Part shown: positions 24,874-34,107 of the stretch, in pieces
Position numbering within the stretch: position 1 is the first letter of the stretch
How the letters are laid out: each line of letters begins with the position of its first letter
Assembly (NCBI RefSeq): GCF_012295575.1
Contig: NZ_CP051180.1
Location: forward strand, 2,914,001-2,978,000
Length of the DNA stretch: 64,000 nt
Reading direction: 5' to 3'
Source: Ferrimonas lipolytica
Lineage (GTDB): Bacteria > Pseudomonadota > Gammaproteobacteria > Enterobacterales > Shewanellaceae
Notes under the pieces: model-generated
Seen by the model: the letters and a program-made list of their open reading frames with translations, nothing else
What the model was told of the DNA's origin: nothing
The model's database searches: none
Made by a program: the position numbers and the translations under genes

Positions 24874-27765
24874 ATGTCCTTTGCTTTAGGTCAACGCTGG
24901 ATCAGCGATACCGAATCTGATCTTGGCCTCGGCACCGTTGTTGCCGTTGAGGGTCGAATGGTCACCGTGCTATTCCCCGCTACCGCCGACAACCGCCTCT
25001 TTTCCATTCAGGAAGCGCCATTAACTCGCGTTATCTTCAATCAGGGTGATGAGATTAGCAGCCATGAAGGCTGGAAGATGATCGTCGAGACCATTGAAGA
25101 GAGTAACCAACTGGTTACCTACCACGGCAAACGTAGCGACGATGGTGAAGCAGTAAGTCTGCGTGAAACCATGCTGGACCACCAAATTCGCTTTAACAAG
25201 CCACAAGACCGCTTGTTCGCAGGTCAGATCGACCGAATGGAGTATTACGTTAGTCGCTACCAATGTCAGCAACAGCGTCATGCCATGCAACAGAACAGCC
25301 ATCGCGCGCTGCAGGGTCCTCGTGCAGGCCTGATCCCCCATCAGCTCTACATCGCTAACGAAGTTGGCCAGCGCCACGCTCCACGAGTTCTACTTGCCGA
25401 TGAAGTTGGTCTGGGTAAAACCATCGAAGCGGGTCACATCCTTCATCAGCAATTGTTGAGCGGTCGCGCCGAACGCGTACTGATCTTGGTACCGGAAAAT
25501 CTGCAGCATCAATGGCTGGTTGAGATGCTACGTCGCTTCAACCTGCGCTTCTCACTGTTTGATGAAGAGCGCTGCATCGAATCGCTGGCTGATAGCGACA
25601 ATCCATTTGACACTGAACAGTTGATCATCTGCTCCATTGACTTGTTGCGCCGAAAAAAGCGTTTCGAACAAGCCCTAGATGCGACTTGGGATCTTATGAT
25701 TGTCGATGAGGCACACCACTTAGAATGGAGTGAAGACAAGCCGAGCCGCGCTTACCAAGTAGTAGAGTCGCTAGCAGAAGAAGTACCTGGCGTACTGCTG
25801 CTCACCGCCACTCCAGATCAGCTTGGCCATCAGAGTCACTTTGCTCGTTTGCGCTTGCTCGATCCTGATCGCTTCTACGATTACCAAGCGTTCCTAACAG
25901 AAGAGCAGGCATACCAGCAGGTTGCTGATGCGGCGGAAGCCCTATTAGAGAAGCGACCGGTGACTGACACTGAAGCCAAAGCGTTAACTGCGCTACTGCC
26001 TGAGCAAGATTTGACTGAAGCATTGGCTGCTATTGCTGCTGATGACCAAAACGCCCGCGACAAACTGCTGAGCGATCTGCTTGACCGCCACGGTACCGGC
26101 CGCGTCTTGTTCCGTAACACCCGTGCTGGCGTGTCTGGCTTTACCGCCCGTCAGCTCAACCGTCACCCGGTCACCTTACCAGAGCAGTATGCTACCGCGG
26201 TTAAGGTATCTAACATGTTTGGTGGTGCCGGCAACACCGAACAACAGGTGATCAACAACCTTTACCCAGAAAAACTATACCAACAGTTTGAAGGGGATAA
26301 AGGTAACGCCTCGTGGTGGCAGTTCGACACCCGCGTTAACTGGTTGCTTGAGTTCTTAAAGTCCCACCGTTCCAAAAAGGTGTTGGTTATTGCCTCGCAA
26401 GCCACCACGGCGCTGCAACTGGAAGAAGCCCTGCGTACCCGTGAAGGTATTCAGGCTGGTGTATTCCATGAAGGTATGTCGATTCTAGAGCGTGACAAAA
26501 CCGCGGCCTACTTTGCCCAAGAAGATGGTGGCGCTCAGGTGATGATCTGTTCTGAGATCGGCTCAGAAGGTCGTAACTTCCAGTTCGCCTATCACTTGGT
26601 GATGTTCGACCTGCCACAAAACCCAGATCTGCTCGAGCAACGTATCGGCCGTCTGGATCGTATTGGCCAGAATCACGATGTACAGATCCACGTACCTTAT
26701 ATCGAAAACAGCGCCCAGCAACATCTACTGGACTGGTTCGATAAGGGCATGGATGCATTCGAGCATAACTGTCAAGGTGGCCACCTGCTGCACAACGAAT
26801 TCAGTGAAGCGTTGATCAACGTGTTAGCGGGTACCGGTGAAGGCCTGAATGAGCTGATTGAACAAACAGCTGCCCGTGCCGCCGAGCACAATGCAGCTCT
26901 GGAAGCCGGCCGTGATCGCCTGTTGGAGATAAACTCCAACGGTGGCGAACAAGCGCAAGCCTTGGTCGAACAGATTGAAAAGGCCGACGACGATACCGAC
27001 TTCATTAGCTTTATGCTGAAGTTATGGGATGTAATTGGCGTGCATCAAGACGATCGCGGTGAAAATGCGGTAGTGCTGCGCCCAACCGAGCACATGCTCT
27101 ACCCAAGCTACCCCGGCTTACCAGACGACGGTTGCTCAGTCACCTTCGATCGCGACACCGCACTGTCGCGTGATGACTTCCAGTTCATCACCCCTGCCCA
27201 CCCAATGGTGGCAGCAGGTATCGATCTGATCACCAGTTCAGAAACTGGCTGTACCGGCGTATCACTGCTGAAGAACAAGGCACTGCCAGCTGGCACTCTG
27301 TTCTTGGAAATGATCTATGTTGCTGAGGCAATTGCCCCGGCCGAAGTACAGTTGGGTCGTTTCTTGCCGCCAACGCCCATCCGCCTGCTAATGGATAAGT
27401 CTGGTAAAGATCTAGGACAAAACATCGACTTCGATTCCTTTAACCGCCAGCTGGTGCCTATCAACCGCCACACTGGCTCTAAACTGGTATCGGCGTCGCA
27501 ATCGGTATTACACCCGTTGATTGCCGCTGCGGAAACTCAAGTAGCCGAACGTCTGGCGACCTTGGTTAGCTCGGCGGAACAACGCATGGAGCAAGAGTTG
27601 GGTGGTGAACTCGAGCGTCTCCAAGCACTTAAGGCGGTAAATCCGAACATTCGAGACGCAGAACTTGACGCAGTACGTGAGCAGATGAGCATGGCTAAGG
27701 CCCACCTGGACCGCGCCCAGATCCAGCTGGATGCTATTCGCTTGATTGTGGTTACACCGGAATAA
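24874..27765 (+). CDS. rapA: RNA polymerase-associated ATPase RapA (HepA)
   Basis: Swi2/Snf2-type ATPase that recycles RNA polymerase after transcription. The start [22 protein letters not shown] at 24874 is the standard N-terminus with an AGGAG site upstream. The 25-residue extension to 24799 is not family-like. The product has 963 residues against 968 in E. coli. It has N-terminal Tudor-like domains, Walker [17 protein letters not shown], the helicase motif [13 protein letters not shown] and [11 protein letters not shown]. It is a single-gene unit. Confidence 0.97.
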   Translation: MSFALGQRWISDTESDLGLGTVVAVEGRMVTVLFPATADNRLFSIQEAPLTRVIFNQGDEISSHEGWKMIVETIEESNQLVTYHGKRSDDGEAVSLRETMLDHQIRFNKPQDRLFAGQIDRMEYYVSRYQCQQQRHAMQQNSHRALQGPRAGLIPHQLYIANEVGQRHAPRVLLADEVGLGKTIEAGHILHQQLLSGRAERVLILVPENLQHQWLVEMLRRFNLRFSLFDEERCIESLADSDNPFDTEQLIICSIDLLRRKKRFEQALDATWDLMIVDEAHHLEWSEDKPSRAYQVVESLAEEVPGVLLLTATPDQLGHQSHFARLRLLDPDRFYDYQAFLTEEQAYQQVADAAEALLEKRPVTDTEAKALTALLPEQDLTEALAAIAADDQNARDKLLSDLLDRHGTGRVLFRNTRAGVSGFTARQLNRHPVTLPEQYATAVKVSNMFGGAGNTEQQVINNLYPEKLYQQFEGDKGNASWWQFDTRVNWLLEFLKSHRSKKVLVIASQATTALQLEEALRTREGIQAGVFHEGMSILERDKTAAYFAQEDGGAQVMICSEIGSEGRNFQFAYHLVMFDLPQNPDLLEQRIGRLDRIGQNHDVQIHVPYIENSAQQHLLDWFDKGMDAFEHNCQGGHLLHNEFSEALINVLAGTGEGLNELIEQTAARAAEHNAALEAGRDRLLEINSNGGEQAQALVEQIEKADDDTDFISFMLKLWDVIGVHQDDRGENAVVLRPTEHMLYPSYPGLPDDGCSVTFDRDTALSRDDFQFITPAHPMVAAGIDLITSSETGCTGVSLLKNKALPAGTLFLEMIYVAEAIAPAEVQLGRFLPPTPIRLLMDKSGKDLGQNIDFDSFNRQLVPINRHTGSKLVSASQSVLHPLIAAAETQVAERLATLVSSAEQRMEQELGGELERLQALKAVNPNIRDAELDAVREQMSMAKAHLDRAQIQLDAIRLIVVTPE

Positions 27766-27787
27766 ATAGCGTTAGCCATCGCTACTG

Positions 27788-27816
27788 AAAAGGGGTGCCA
27801 ATGGCACCCCTTTTTT
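27788..27816 (+). terminator. Rho-independent terminator of rapA
   Basis: AAAAGGGGTGCC pairs with GGCACCCCTTTT around loop AAT and runs into six T. Confidence 0.92.
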
Positions 27817-27896
27817 GTTAGTGATAACGGTAGTGGCCAGACACGACTGATGCCGCAGGCAAGCAACAACAATTTGCGCATTATCTCTATCTCCCC

Positions 27897-27925
27897 TTGC
27901 ACCACTGTATGTAAGCACCTAAAAT
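27897..27925 (+). promoter_or_regulatory. Promoter of the mgtE leader
   Basis: TTGCAC (27897-27902), a spacer of exactly 17 bases and TAAAAT (27920-27925) make a good sigma-70 promoter. Transcription should start near 27932, about 13 bases before the leader-peptide ribosome site and about 154 bases before mgtE. Confidence 0.7.
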
Positions 27926-27940
27926 CTCAGCGAAAAGTAA

Positions 27941-28085
27941 TTTCAGGAGGCCATATGGACCCCATTCCCAGTCCCAGGTGGGACGAGATAACCGAAACAT
28001 GTAACAATTACCTTCGGTAAGCAGAGTCCATACTCCCTAGGGATAGCCTCCCTAATGCTCTGCTTCCGACTCTCGGAGGTGGACC
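27941..28085 (+). promoter_or_regulatory. Structured mgtE 5' leader, candidate cis-regulatory RNA
   Basis: Several pairings are visible. GTCCC/GGGAC (27971-27984) is a hairpin in the leader frame. TTACC-TTC-GGTAA (28008-28020) sits at its stop codon and competes with ACCGAA/TTCGGT (27991-27996 with 28013-28018). GCAGAG/CTCTGC (28021-28026 with 28058-28063) encloses AGGGA/TCCCT. CCTCC (28048-28052) can pair with the mgtE ribosome site GGAGG (28075-28079), and GCCTCC can instead pair with GGAGGC at the leader ribosome site (27946-27951). It does not resemble the M-box consensus. Confidence 0.6.
27955..28020 (+). CDS. Putative MgtL-like leader peptide upstream of mgtE
   Basis: A 21-codon frame, ATG at 27955 and TAA at 28018, with a perfect AGGAGG at 27945-27950 four bases upstream. 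The peptide begins MDPIPSPRWDE and ends CNNYLR. An acidic residue followed by alternating prolines directly after the start Met is also the hallmark of the enterobacterial mgtA leader peptide MgtL (MEPDPTPLPRRR). There it makes translation sensitive to Mg2+ and proline supply. The resemblance is in pattern, not in length or C-terminus. The frame ends inside a hairpin, and mgtE starts 65 bases later. Function is inferred; the frame, ribosome site and promoter are seen. Confidence 0.7.
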   Translation: MDPIPSPRWDEITETCNNYLR

Positions 28086-29438
28086 ATGCAAAAAGAACAA
28101 CTTTTTGCCACCCTTAGCGAAGCTCTCGCTGCCAGTGATAAACGCGCTATTCGTGCTGAGCTGGAACATATGCACGCGGCCGACTTCGCACTGGCCGTTG
28201 ATGAATTCGATGCTCCTCTAGCGGCGAAGCTGCTGGATCTGCTGTCGCTGCCTGATCACGCCGATGTATTCGGTTACCTCGACCCGCAAAATCAAGCCGA
28301 CATCGCTGAGTCGATGCCCCGCAATGAGTTGGCGGCATTGTTCTCACAGATGGAATCTGATGAACGAGCGGATCTGTTCAACCAGCTGTCAAAAGAGCAA
28401 CAACAAGCATTGCTGCCAGGGCTAGCTCAAGCCGAGCGTGAAGACGTACGCAAACTCGCCTCCTACCCAGAAAAAACCGCAGGGGCAATGATGAGCTCTG
28501 ACTACGCGACCTTACGTAGTCACTGGACCGTCCGAAAGGCATTACAACGTCTCCGGTTAGAAGCGCCAGATAAAGAAACCATCTACCAAACCTACGTTAT
28601 CGATGGCGATCGCCATCTGGTTGGCACCATCTCGCTGCGTGAATTGATCCTATCTAACCCCGAGCGACTGGTGTCGGACATCATGCTGACCGAGGTACTG
28701 TTTGTTCGCGTTGATGAAGATCAGGAAGATGTATCGGAAAAAATCCGTCACTACGACTTACTGGCATTGCCGGTTTTAGATACCGCCGAGCGATTAGTGG
28801 GGATCTGTACCTACGATGACGCCATGGATGCGGTGGTTGAAGAAGCGACCGAAGATGCGCAAAAGAGTGGTTCGGTTGCCGCACTTGATTCCACCATGGA
28901 TAAAGTCGGCAAATGGGAACTTTATCGCAAACGTATTGGCTGGCTGATCCTGTTGGTATTTGGTTCGCTACTTTCTGGAGCCGGCATCGCCCACTATGAG
29001 GCGGTAATTGAAAGCCATGTCGCACTGGTGTTCTTTATGCCGTTATTGGTGGGCTCTGGCGGTAACGCCGGTTCGCAAGCCGCCGCACTGATGGTGCGAG
29101 CCCTTGCCACCGGCGAGGTTGAATTGAAGGACTGGCTCGGCGTTCTTGGCCGTGAAGTTTTGGTTGCTGGCGGCCTTGGCTTAACCATGGGAGCCGTGGT
29201 TGCCAGTTTAGGTTGGTTCCGCGGTGGGCCAGAGATCGCACTGGTGGTTACCATGGCGATGATCTGTGTGGTAATGGCAGGCTCACTCATTGGCTTATCA
29301 CTGCCGTTTTTGCTGTCACGGATCAACCTCGACCCAGCAACGGCCTCTGGCCCACTGGTTACCACTATCGTTGATGCTACCGGTATGGTTATCTATCTTG
29401 GTTTTGCCAGCTTTGTCTTGGGCTTACCCATTCCGTAA
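28086..29438 (+). CDS. mgtE: Magnesium transporter MgtE
   Basis: Inner-membrane Mg2+ channel/transporter of 450 residues. Domains: an N-terminal helical superhelix (about 1-125), paired CBS domains (about 130-250), a plug helix, then five membrane helices. The last region has GSGGNAGSQAAALMVRALATGE, the family pore signature, and DPATASGPLVTTIVDATG near the C-terminus. The ribosome site GGAGGT is 5 bases from the ATG and can be masked by upstream CCTCC. The leader with a short proline-rich frame suggests control by Mg2+ or translation rate. Cobalt transport is a known side activity. Confidence 0.95.
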   Translation: MQKEQLFATLSEALAASDKRAIRAELEHMHAADFALAVDEFDAPLAAKLLDLLSLPDHADVFGYLDPQNQADIAESMPRNELAALFSQMESDERADLFNQLSKEQQQALLPGLAQAEREDVRKLASYPEKTAGAMMSSDYATLRSHWTVRKALQRLRLEAPDKETIYQTYVIDGDRHLVGTISLRELILSNPERLVSDIMLTEVLFVRVDEDQEDVSEKIRHYDLLALPVLDTAERLVGICTYDDAMDAVVEEATEDAQKSGSVAALDSTMDKVGKWELYRKRIGWLILLVFGSLLSGAGIAHYEAVIESHVALVFFMPLLVGSGGNAGSQAAALMVRALATGEVELKDWLGVLGREVLVAGGLGLTMGAVVASLGWFRGGPEIALVVTMAMICVVMAGSLIGLSLPFLLSRINLDPATASGPLVTTIVDATGMVIYLGFASFVLGLPIP

Positions 29439-29454
29439 GCTCGCTGCCGCCAAC

Positions 29455-29486
29455 AAAAAAGGAGACGTTTTACCGTCTCCTTTTTT
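29455..29486. terminator. Bidirectional terminator after mgtE
   Basis: GGAGACG/CGTCTCC stem is flanked by six A (29455-29460) and six T (29481-29486). On the minus strand it can also end rnb transcripts. Confidence 0.9.
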
Positions 29487-29488
29487 AT

Positions 29489-29600
29489 GGCTGTGTACCA
29501 ATTAAGTGTTGTTCTTTCCAAGGCTGTTAAAGCACCGCAATCGGTGAAGCCGAAGACTTAAGATAAACTTCAACAACTAACTACGACACAGCCCTTTTTT
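29489..29600. ncRNA. Nested structured element between mgtE and rnb, possible small RNA
   Basis: GGCTGTGT (29489-29496) pairs with ACACAGCC (29586-29593). Inside it GTTGTT pairs with AACAAC, and at the centre CACCG-CAAT-CGGTG forms a hairpin. On the plus strand it ends in CTTTTTT. On the minus strand it is the rnb 3' region followed by the strong 29486-29455 terminator. I see no clear promoter, so it may simply be an elaborate transcript end. Confidence 0.35.
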
Positions 29601-29628
29601 ATTCACAATTGCTAAACATAAGTAGCTA

Positions 29629-31581
29629 TCAACTGCCCAGCGGCGTCACCGGTAACACCATAACGCTACGTTGATCAACGTCTACCTGCCCGATAGTCAC
29701 GGCGATGGTATCGGCCACCTGTAACTTAAGCTCGTCGTCAAACGATGCCTGAGCGGTTTCACCATTGATGTTCAGACGAGCTTTATCAACGCTAACGTGG
29801 CTAGCTGGCATAAAGGCGACGGCGCCATTTTCTGCTAACTTCACTCGAATACCACCGCGATTGATGTCGATAATTTTGCCGGTAAATTCGGTCTTAGAAC
29901 CGGACTCCGCCAGCAGATAACGAGCATAGAGCCAATCGCCAACGTGACGTTCGCACATGCGATGCAGCTTGCGCATTTTAGCCAACTGCTCTAACAACTG
30001 GTCAGTTACCACTTGGGTTGGATCGCTTGCAGCGATAGTGGCTTTCAACAAGCGGTGGTTAACCATATCGCTGTATTTACGAATCGGCGAAGTCCATGTT
30101 GCATAGCCTTCTAGCCCCATGCCGTAGTGAGGTTGTGGTGTTCCTACTACCTCAGCGAAGGCCTGTAGCTTACGCACTCGAGCATCAAGGTAACCGCTTT
30201 CTTGCTTATCCAATACCCGGCGCAAGGCACAGTAACCGCCCATCGTCAGCAACTGTTCTGCGTCAAAGGTGATGTGGTGCTTCTCAAGTAGTTCTACCAC
30301 CAGATTGATGCGCTCTGGGTCCAAACCGGCGTGAGCATTAAAAATACCTTGGCCAACGGTTGCACTTAGACGCTCGGCACAAGCGGCGTTAGCAACAATC
30401 ATACACTCTTCAACAATACGGTTGGCGGTACGGCGCTCATCAACGTGAATATTGAGTACGTTGCCGTTGTCATCCACTTCAAAGCGATAGTCTGGCTGAT
30501 CGGGGAACACCAAGGCATTCTCTTTACGCCACGCACTGCGAGCATTAGCTAAGGCGTGCAGCTGTTGGCATTGCTCAGCAATCTCAGCTTGCTGTGGCTG
30601 CCACCCATCGGCAACCTCATCCAAGTAGTCAGACACGTTGTCGTAGGCCAGTTTGCCCTGCGAGCGAATGGTGGCTAAAAAGAACTCAGCCCCCGGCTGC
30701 AGTTCACCATCAGCAGCCACTTGTATATGGGCACATAGGGCTGGACGATCTTCAGCTTCAACCAACGAGCACAGCTCGTCTGCCAATTGACGTGGCAGCA
30801 TCGGTACGTTGTAACCCGGCAGATACTGGGTTAAGCAACGCTTAAAGGCCTCTTGGTCAACGTCATCGCCTGGCTGCACATAGGCTGTTGGATCAGCGAT
30901 AGCGACGGTTAAACGCCAACCGTTATCGTTGCGCTCAACATATAGGGCGTCGTCCATATCTTTGGTTGAGGCCGCGTCAATGGTAACAAATGGCAGTGCG
31001 GTCAGATCTTGACGCTCAGCACCATCCAGTTGCCATGTACTTGGCCCTTCTGGTTCAACCTTAGCTAAGTCATGTTTAGCGAGGATCACCCACCAAGGCA
31101 CATGGGGATCATCGGTGGCAGCGACAAACTCTGACACTTCCGCCAAGAAGCTCTTGTCGTCTTCACGCAGCGGGTGACGTTTCAGGTGGGCAACCACGTA
31201 GTCGCCATCCTTTAACGATTTCTCATCGATGTGCTTTTTACAGCGAGCACGCATGCCCGCTTTCATCATCGGGTGATCAGGAACAAGGTTTAAACGGCCC
31301 TTAAACCATTGCACTCTGGCGATAAAGCGATCTAGGCTCGCCTCAAGCAGCTGCTCTGGTTCGGCGGATGTTTTATCGCCATCTTCGCGCAATACCGCAC
31401 TAACACGATCACCGTGCACGACTTTCTTCATCATCGGCGGCGGCACAAAGTGGCTTTCGCCCTTATCGGTTTCGATAAAGCCGTAACCTTTGGCGGTAGC
31501 TTTTACCTGCCCTTCAACGGTTGGCAGGGTTTCGCGGATCTGAGCTTTTAATTGCTGCAGCAGCGGATTGTCTTGAAACAT
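29629..31581 (-). CDS. rnb: Exoribonuclease II
   Basis: Processive 3'-to-5' RNA exonuclease. The start MFQDNPLLQQLKAQI at 31581 is the enterobacterial RNase II N-terminus; the 27-residue extension to 31662 is not. It gives 650 residues. Domains in order: cold-shock domains (KATAKGYGFIET), the RNB catalytic domain with the metal-binding aspartates in TIDAASTKDMDDALY, and a C-terminal S1 domain (FTGKIIDINRGGIRVKL). No strong ribosome site is seen before the ATG. Confidence 0.96.
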   Translation of the reverse strand: MFQDNPLLQQLKAQIRETLPTVEGQVKATAKGYGFIETDKGESHFVPPPMMKKVVHGDRVSAVLREDGDKTSAEPEQLLEASLDRFIARVQWFKGRLNLVPDHPMMKAGMRARCKKHIDEKSLKDGDYVVAHLKRHPLREDDKSFLAEVSEFVAATDDPHVPWWVILAKHDLAKVEPEGPSTWQLDGAERQDLTALPFVTIDAASTKDMDDALYVERNDNGWRLTVAIADPTAYVQPGDDVDQEAFKRCLTQYLPGYNVPMLPRQLADELCSLVEAEDRPALCAHIQVAADGELQPGAEFFLATIRSQGKLAYDNVSDYLDEVADGWQPQQAEIAEQCQQLHALANARSAWRKENALVFPDQPDYRFEVDDNGNVLNIHVDERRTANRIVEECMIVANAACAERLSATVGQGIFNAHAGLDPERINLVVELLEKHHITFDAEQLLTMGGYCALRRVLDKQESGYLDARVRKLQAFAEVVGTPQPHYGMGLEGYATWTSPIRKYSDMVNHRLLKATIAASDPTQVVTDQLLEQLAKMRKLHRMCERHVGDWLYARYLLAESGSKTEFTGKIIDINRGGIRVKLAENGAVAFMPASHVSVDKARLNINGETAQASFDDELKLQVADTIAVTIGQVDVDQRSVMVLPVTPLGS

Positions 31582-31702
31582 CGGGGTTACCGTCTCTGTG
31601 CTGACTAAAATGGGCTTCCGGCGGTACCAGAAAAGCGGCAATTGTACGGGATAGCACCGCATGCGCCAACCTTATCGGTGACCCATGGCAGCACCATGAC
31701 TA

Positions 31703-32659
31703 TCAGTTTACTTGATGCTGAACCTTACCATTAAGGTAGCTACCAATATTGGCAATGGCGATGTTGAGCAGGTTTTGTCTCGCTTCGAGAGTTGCCCACG
31801 CATTGTGTGGCGTAATACTACAATTAGGCGCAGTCAACAGTGGGTTATCTGCGGCTGGTGGCTCGGTTGAGAGTACATCCAAACCTGCACCAGCAATGAC
31901 TCCCGCCGCTAATGCTTGCGCTAGTTCCGCCTCATGGATCAGTCCACCTCGAGCAGTGTTGAGCAGCAGAGCCGTTGGTTTCATGGTGGCCAGCAGCTGG
32001 GCATTAACAAATTCAGTATTGGCGGCAGTTTGGGGGCAGTGCAGGCTCACTACATCGGCTTGACTAAATAGTTCGGCTAGAGTTACCCAGCGGTGCTCCG
32101 TTGGCAGGTCATGGCGTTCTGACCGAGTATGCACCAAAACCTTCATGCCAAAGCCCCTCGCCATCCGAGCCATCGCTTGGCCAATATCGCCAAATCCAAC
32201 GACGCCCAGTGTTTTACCAGCCAATGCCATCAGTGGCGCATTCCAGAAACAAAAGTTGGGGCTATCCACCCACTGACCCTGATGCACGGCGTCATCATGC
32301 TGCGCCACTCGACTGGCAAAATGGAGCAGATGAGCCATTGCCATTTGCGCCACCGACTCGGGCCCGTAACCGGGAATATTGGTAACCACAACTCCTTGAG
32401 CTGCCGCGGCGTTTACATCAACCACGTTATAGCCTGTTGCCGTCACTCCGATATAACGTAATTGTGGCAGCTGTACCAATAAGGACGCATCTAAAACAAC
32501 CTTATTGGTTAAGACGATCTCAGCGCCTTCACAACGCTCTAACACCAACTCCGCTGAACTGTTGGAATAAACGGTCACCTCACCGTATCGGTTTAACAAA
32601 GTCCAATCGAGATCACCTGGGTTCAGCGTCTCACCATCCAATACAATGATTTTTCTCAT
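31703..32659 (-). CDS. D-2-hydroxyacid dehydrogenase, NAD-dependent
   Basis: A 318-residue cytoplasmic dehydrogenase. The Rossmann motif GVVGFGDIGQAMARMA is followed by the catalytic triad: Arg in LLNTARGGLIHE, a downstream Glu in the DVLSTEPP region, and His in ITPHNAWAT. The sequence is most like hydroxypyruvate/glycerate dehydrogenases, but related enzymes act on phosphoglycerate or lactate, so the substrate is unsettled. The ribosome site GGAAG lies right after the terminator of the upstream operon, so read-through could feed it. Confidence 0.87.
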   Translation of the reverse strand: MRKIIVLDGETLNPGDLDWTLLNRYGEVTVYSNSSAELVLERCEGAEIVLTNKVVLDASLLVQLPQLRYIGVTATGYNVVDVNAAAAQGVVVTNIPGYGPESVAQMAMAHLLHFASRVAQHDDAVHQGQWVDSPNFCFWNAPLMALAGKTLGVVGFGDIGQAMARMARGFGMKVLVHTRSERHDLPTEHRWVTLAELFSQADVVSLHCPQTAANTEFVNAQLLATMKPTALLLNTARGGLIHEAELAQALAAGVIAGAGLDVLSTEPPAADNPLLTAPNCSITPHNAWATLEARQNLLNIAIANIGSYLNGKVQHQVN

Positions 32660-32670
32660 ACTACTTCCAG

Positions 32671-32696
32671 AAAAAAGGCGCGATAGTTATCGCGCC
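32671..32696 (-). terminator. Terminator of the amgK-murU-djlA-OMP operon
   Basis: GGCGCGAT/ATCGCGCC stem with loop AGTT is followed on the minus strand by six T, 12 bases before the next start codon. Confidence 0.9.
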
Positions 32697-32737
32697 ATGG
32701 TAATTCACTTGGTTGTGAAACGTCGTCACAGCTAAAA

Positions 32738-33367
32738 TCAAAACCGCGCCAATAGACCGATGTTCACCTGCCCTTGCACAATAGCATCGGCTTCCAGTCG
32801 CAATTTACATTGGCCATCTTGGTCAAAACAAACTAGATCAGATGAACTTTCGTAGCCACTGAAAAAGCTGCGGGCGTCAGCATAGATGCCAATGTTACGG
32901 GTAATGTTATAGCGCGCGCCTAAGCCCAACCCCATTGAGAACGCATACTCAGAAGAGTAGTCGCCATCTGGTTTGAATTCAGTAACACCGACACTCGCCG
33001 TTACATAGGGTACAAAATCCCCATTGGGGAAATAGAGACTGCCACCAAAATGCAGGTAACTAACATCAAGATCAACGCCGTTGGAGGGACCAAAGCTGCC
33101 GGTCTTGAATGAGGTGCTCTGTTTCGAATAGAGCAGGTAAACGTTACCTGGGTCATCCAGCTCTCGCCCAATCATAAAACCGACATGGCTATCACTATCG
33201 ATCTCTAGATCGCCAACATCGGTGCGCTCCCCTTCAACCTCATCGGTGGTATCAAACTCACCGCCGAAGCTCATTCCATACATTGGTGCAATAAAATAAT
33301 TGGGCTCAGCAGCAAGTGCTGAGCCACTTAACAGTGTTGCTATCGCTGCCACTACTCCTTGGCGCAT
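32738..33367 (-). CDS. Outer-membrane beta-barrel protein
   Basis: A 209-residue protein with a cleavable signal (MRQGVVAAIATLLSGSALAAEP, cut after ALA) and alternating polar/hydrophobic strands. It ends in the aromatic terminus LARF typical of outer-membrane barrels. Conserved-looking features include GLGLGARYNITRNIGIYADARSFFSGYES, as in porin-like OmpA/OmpW-sized proteins. Its ATG is 2 bases after the djlA stop, with GGAGAG inside the end of djlA, so it is the last gene of that operon. Function is unknown. Confidence 0.82.
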   Translation of the reverse strand: MRQGVVAAIATLLSGSALAAEPNYFIAPMYGMSFGGEFDTTDEVEGERTDVGDLEIDSDSHVGFMIGRELDDPGNVYLLYSKQSTSFKTGSFGPSNGVDLDVSYLHFGGSLYFPNGDFVPYVTASVGVTEFKPDGDYSSEYAFSMGLGLGARYNITRNIGIYADARSFFSGYESSSDLVCFDQDGQCKLRLEADAIVQGQVNIGLLARF

Positions 33368-33369
33368 TG

Positions 33370-34107
33370 TTACTCTCCTTTGTTAGCGCGAACGAACTCC
33401 CATGCGGACTGGATCTGCTGACTCTTTTCCTGAGCAACCTGAGCCATCTCCGGCGGCAGCCCCTGACTAGCCAATTTATCTGGGTGATGCTGCGACATCA
33501 GCTTACGGTACGCGCGTTTAATGGTACGCAAATCATCGGCCTCATCGACACCAAGGATCTGGCATGCATCCGCCATGTTCATGCCAGTTTGCTGGCCATG
33601 TTGCCCACCTTTTTGACGCGCCAACATCTGCGCCAACTGCTCTTGGTTAAAACCAAGCTCATGGGCAATAATCTCCAACAAACGCATCTCTGGCGCTTGT
33701 ACCTCACCATCGGCCAGCGCAACTTGGATCTGGATTTCAACAAACATCTGCGCCAAATCGCGACGAAAACGCAACGCTAAACCCAGCTGTTTCAGCCGTT
33801 GCCGCAATGGATAATCTGCCGACTTGCCATCGCTAAAGGCTTGCTGTGCAATAATCCTAGCATCACCGCGTAACCCCAGCTGATCCATCAACGCAGATGC
33901 CAAGGCAATATCTTGCTGAGTCACTTGGCCTGTACTTTTGGCCATATGGCCCATTACGGCGAAGGTGGTGTGGAAAAACGGGTTTGGTCGACGTTGGCGA
34001 CGAGCATCGATGAAGCGATGCCCTAAATAGAGCCCCAACAGTGCTCCAAACCATTTGCCCATCATAAAGCCGATTCCGGCACCGATAAGCTTACCCCAAA
34101 TGCGCAT
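33370..34107 (-). CDS. djlA: Membrane-anchored DnaJ-like co-chaperone DjlA
   Basis: A 245-residue co-chaperone of DnaK. An N-terminal membrane helix rich in glycine (GKLIGAGIGFMMGKWFGALLG) is followed by a TerB-like helical domain (about 55-165). A C-terminal J domain has HPD in MSQHHPDKL. It overlaps murU by 17 bases and shares the operon with it. In E. coli djlA is also next to lptD, so its place here is ancestral. Confidence 0.94.
   Translation of the reverse strand: MRIWGKLIGAGIGFMMGKWFGALLGLYLGHRFIDARRQRRPNPFFHTTFAVMGHMAKSTGQVTQQDIALASALMDQLGLRGDARIIAQQAFSDGKSADYPLRQRLKQLGLALRFRRDLAQMFVEIQIQVALADGEVQAPEMRLLEIIAHELGFNQEQLAQMLARQKGGQHGQQTGMNMADACQILGVDEADDLRTIKRAYRKLMSQHHPDKLASQGLPPEMAQVAQEKSQQIQSAWEFVRANKGE

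Noticed and set aside
27932..28085. M-box magnesium riboswitch before mgtE
   Set aside because: The conserved M-box core segments are absent, and the leader contains a good short reading frame instead.
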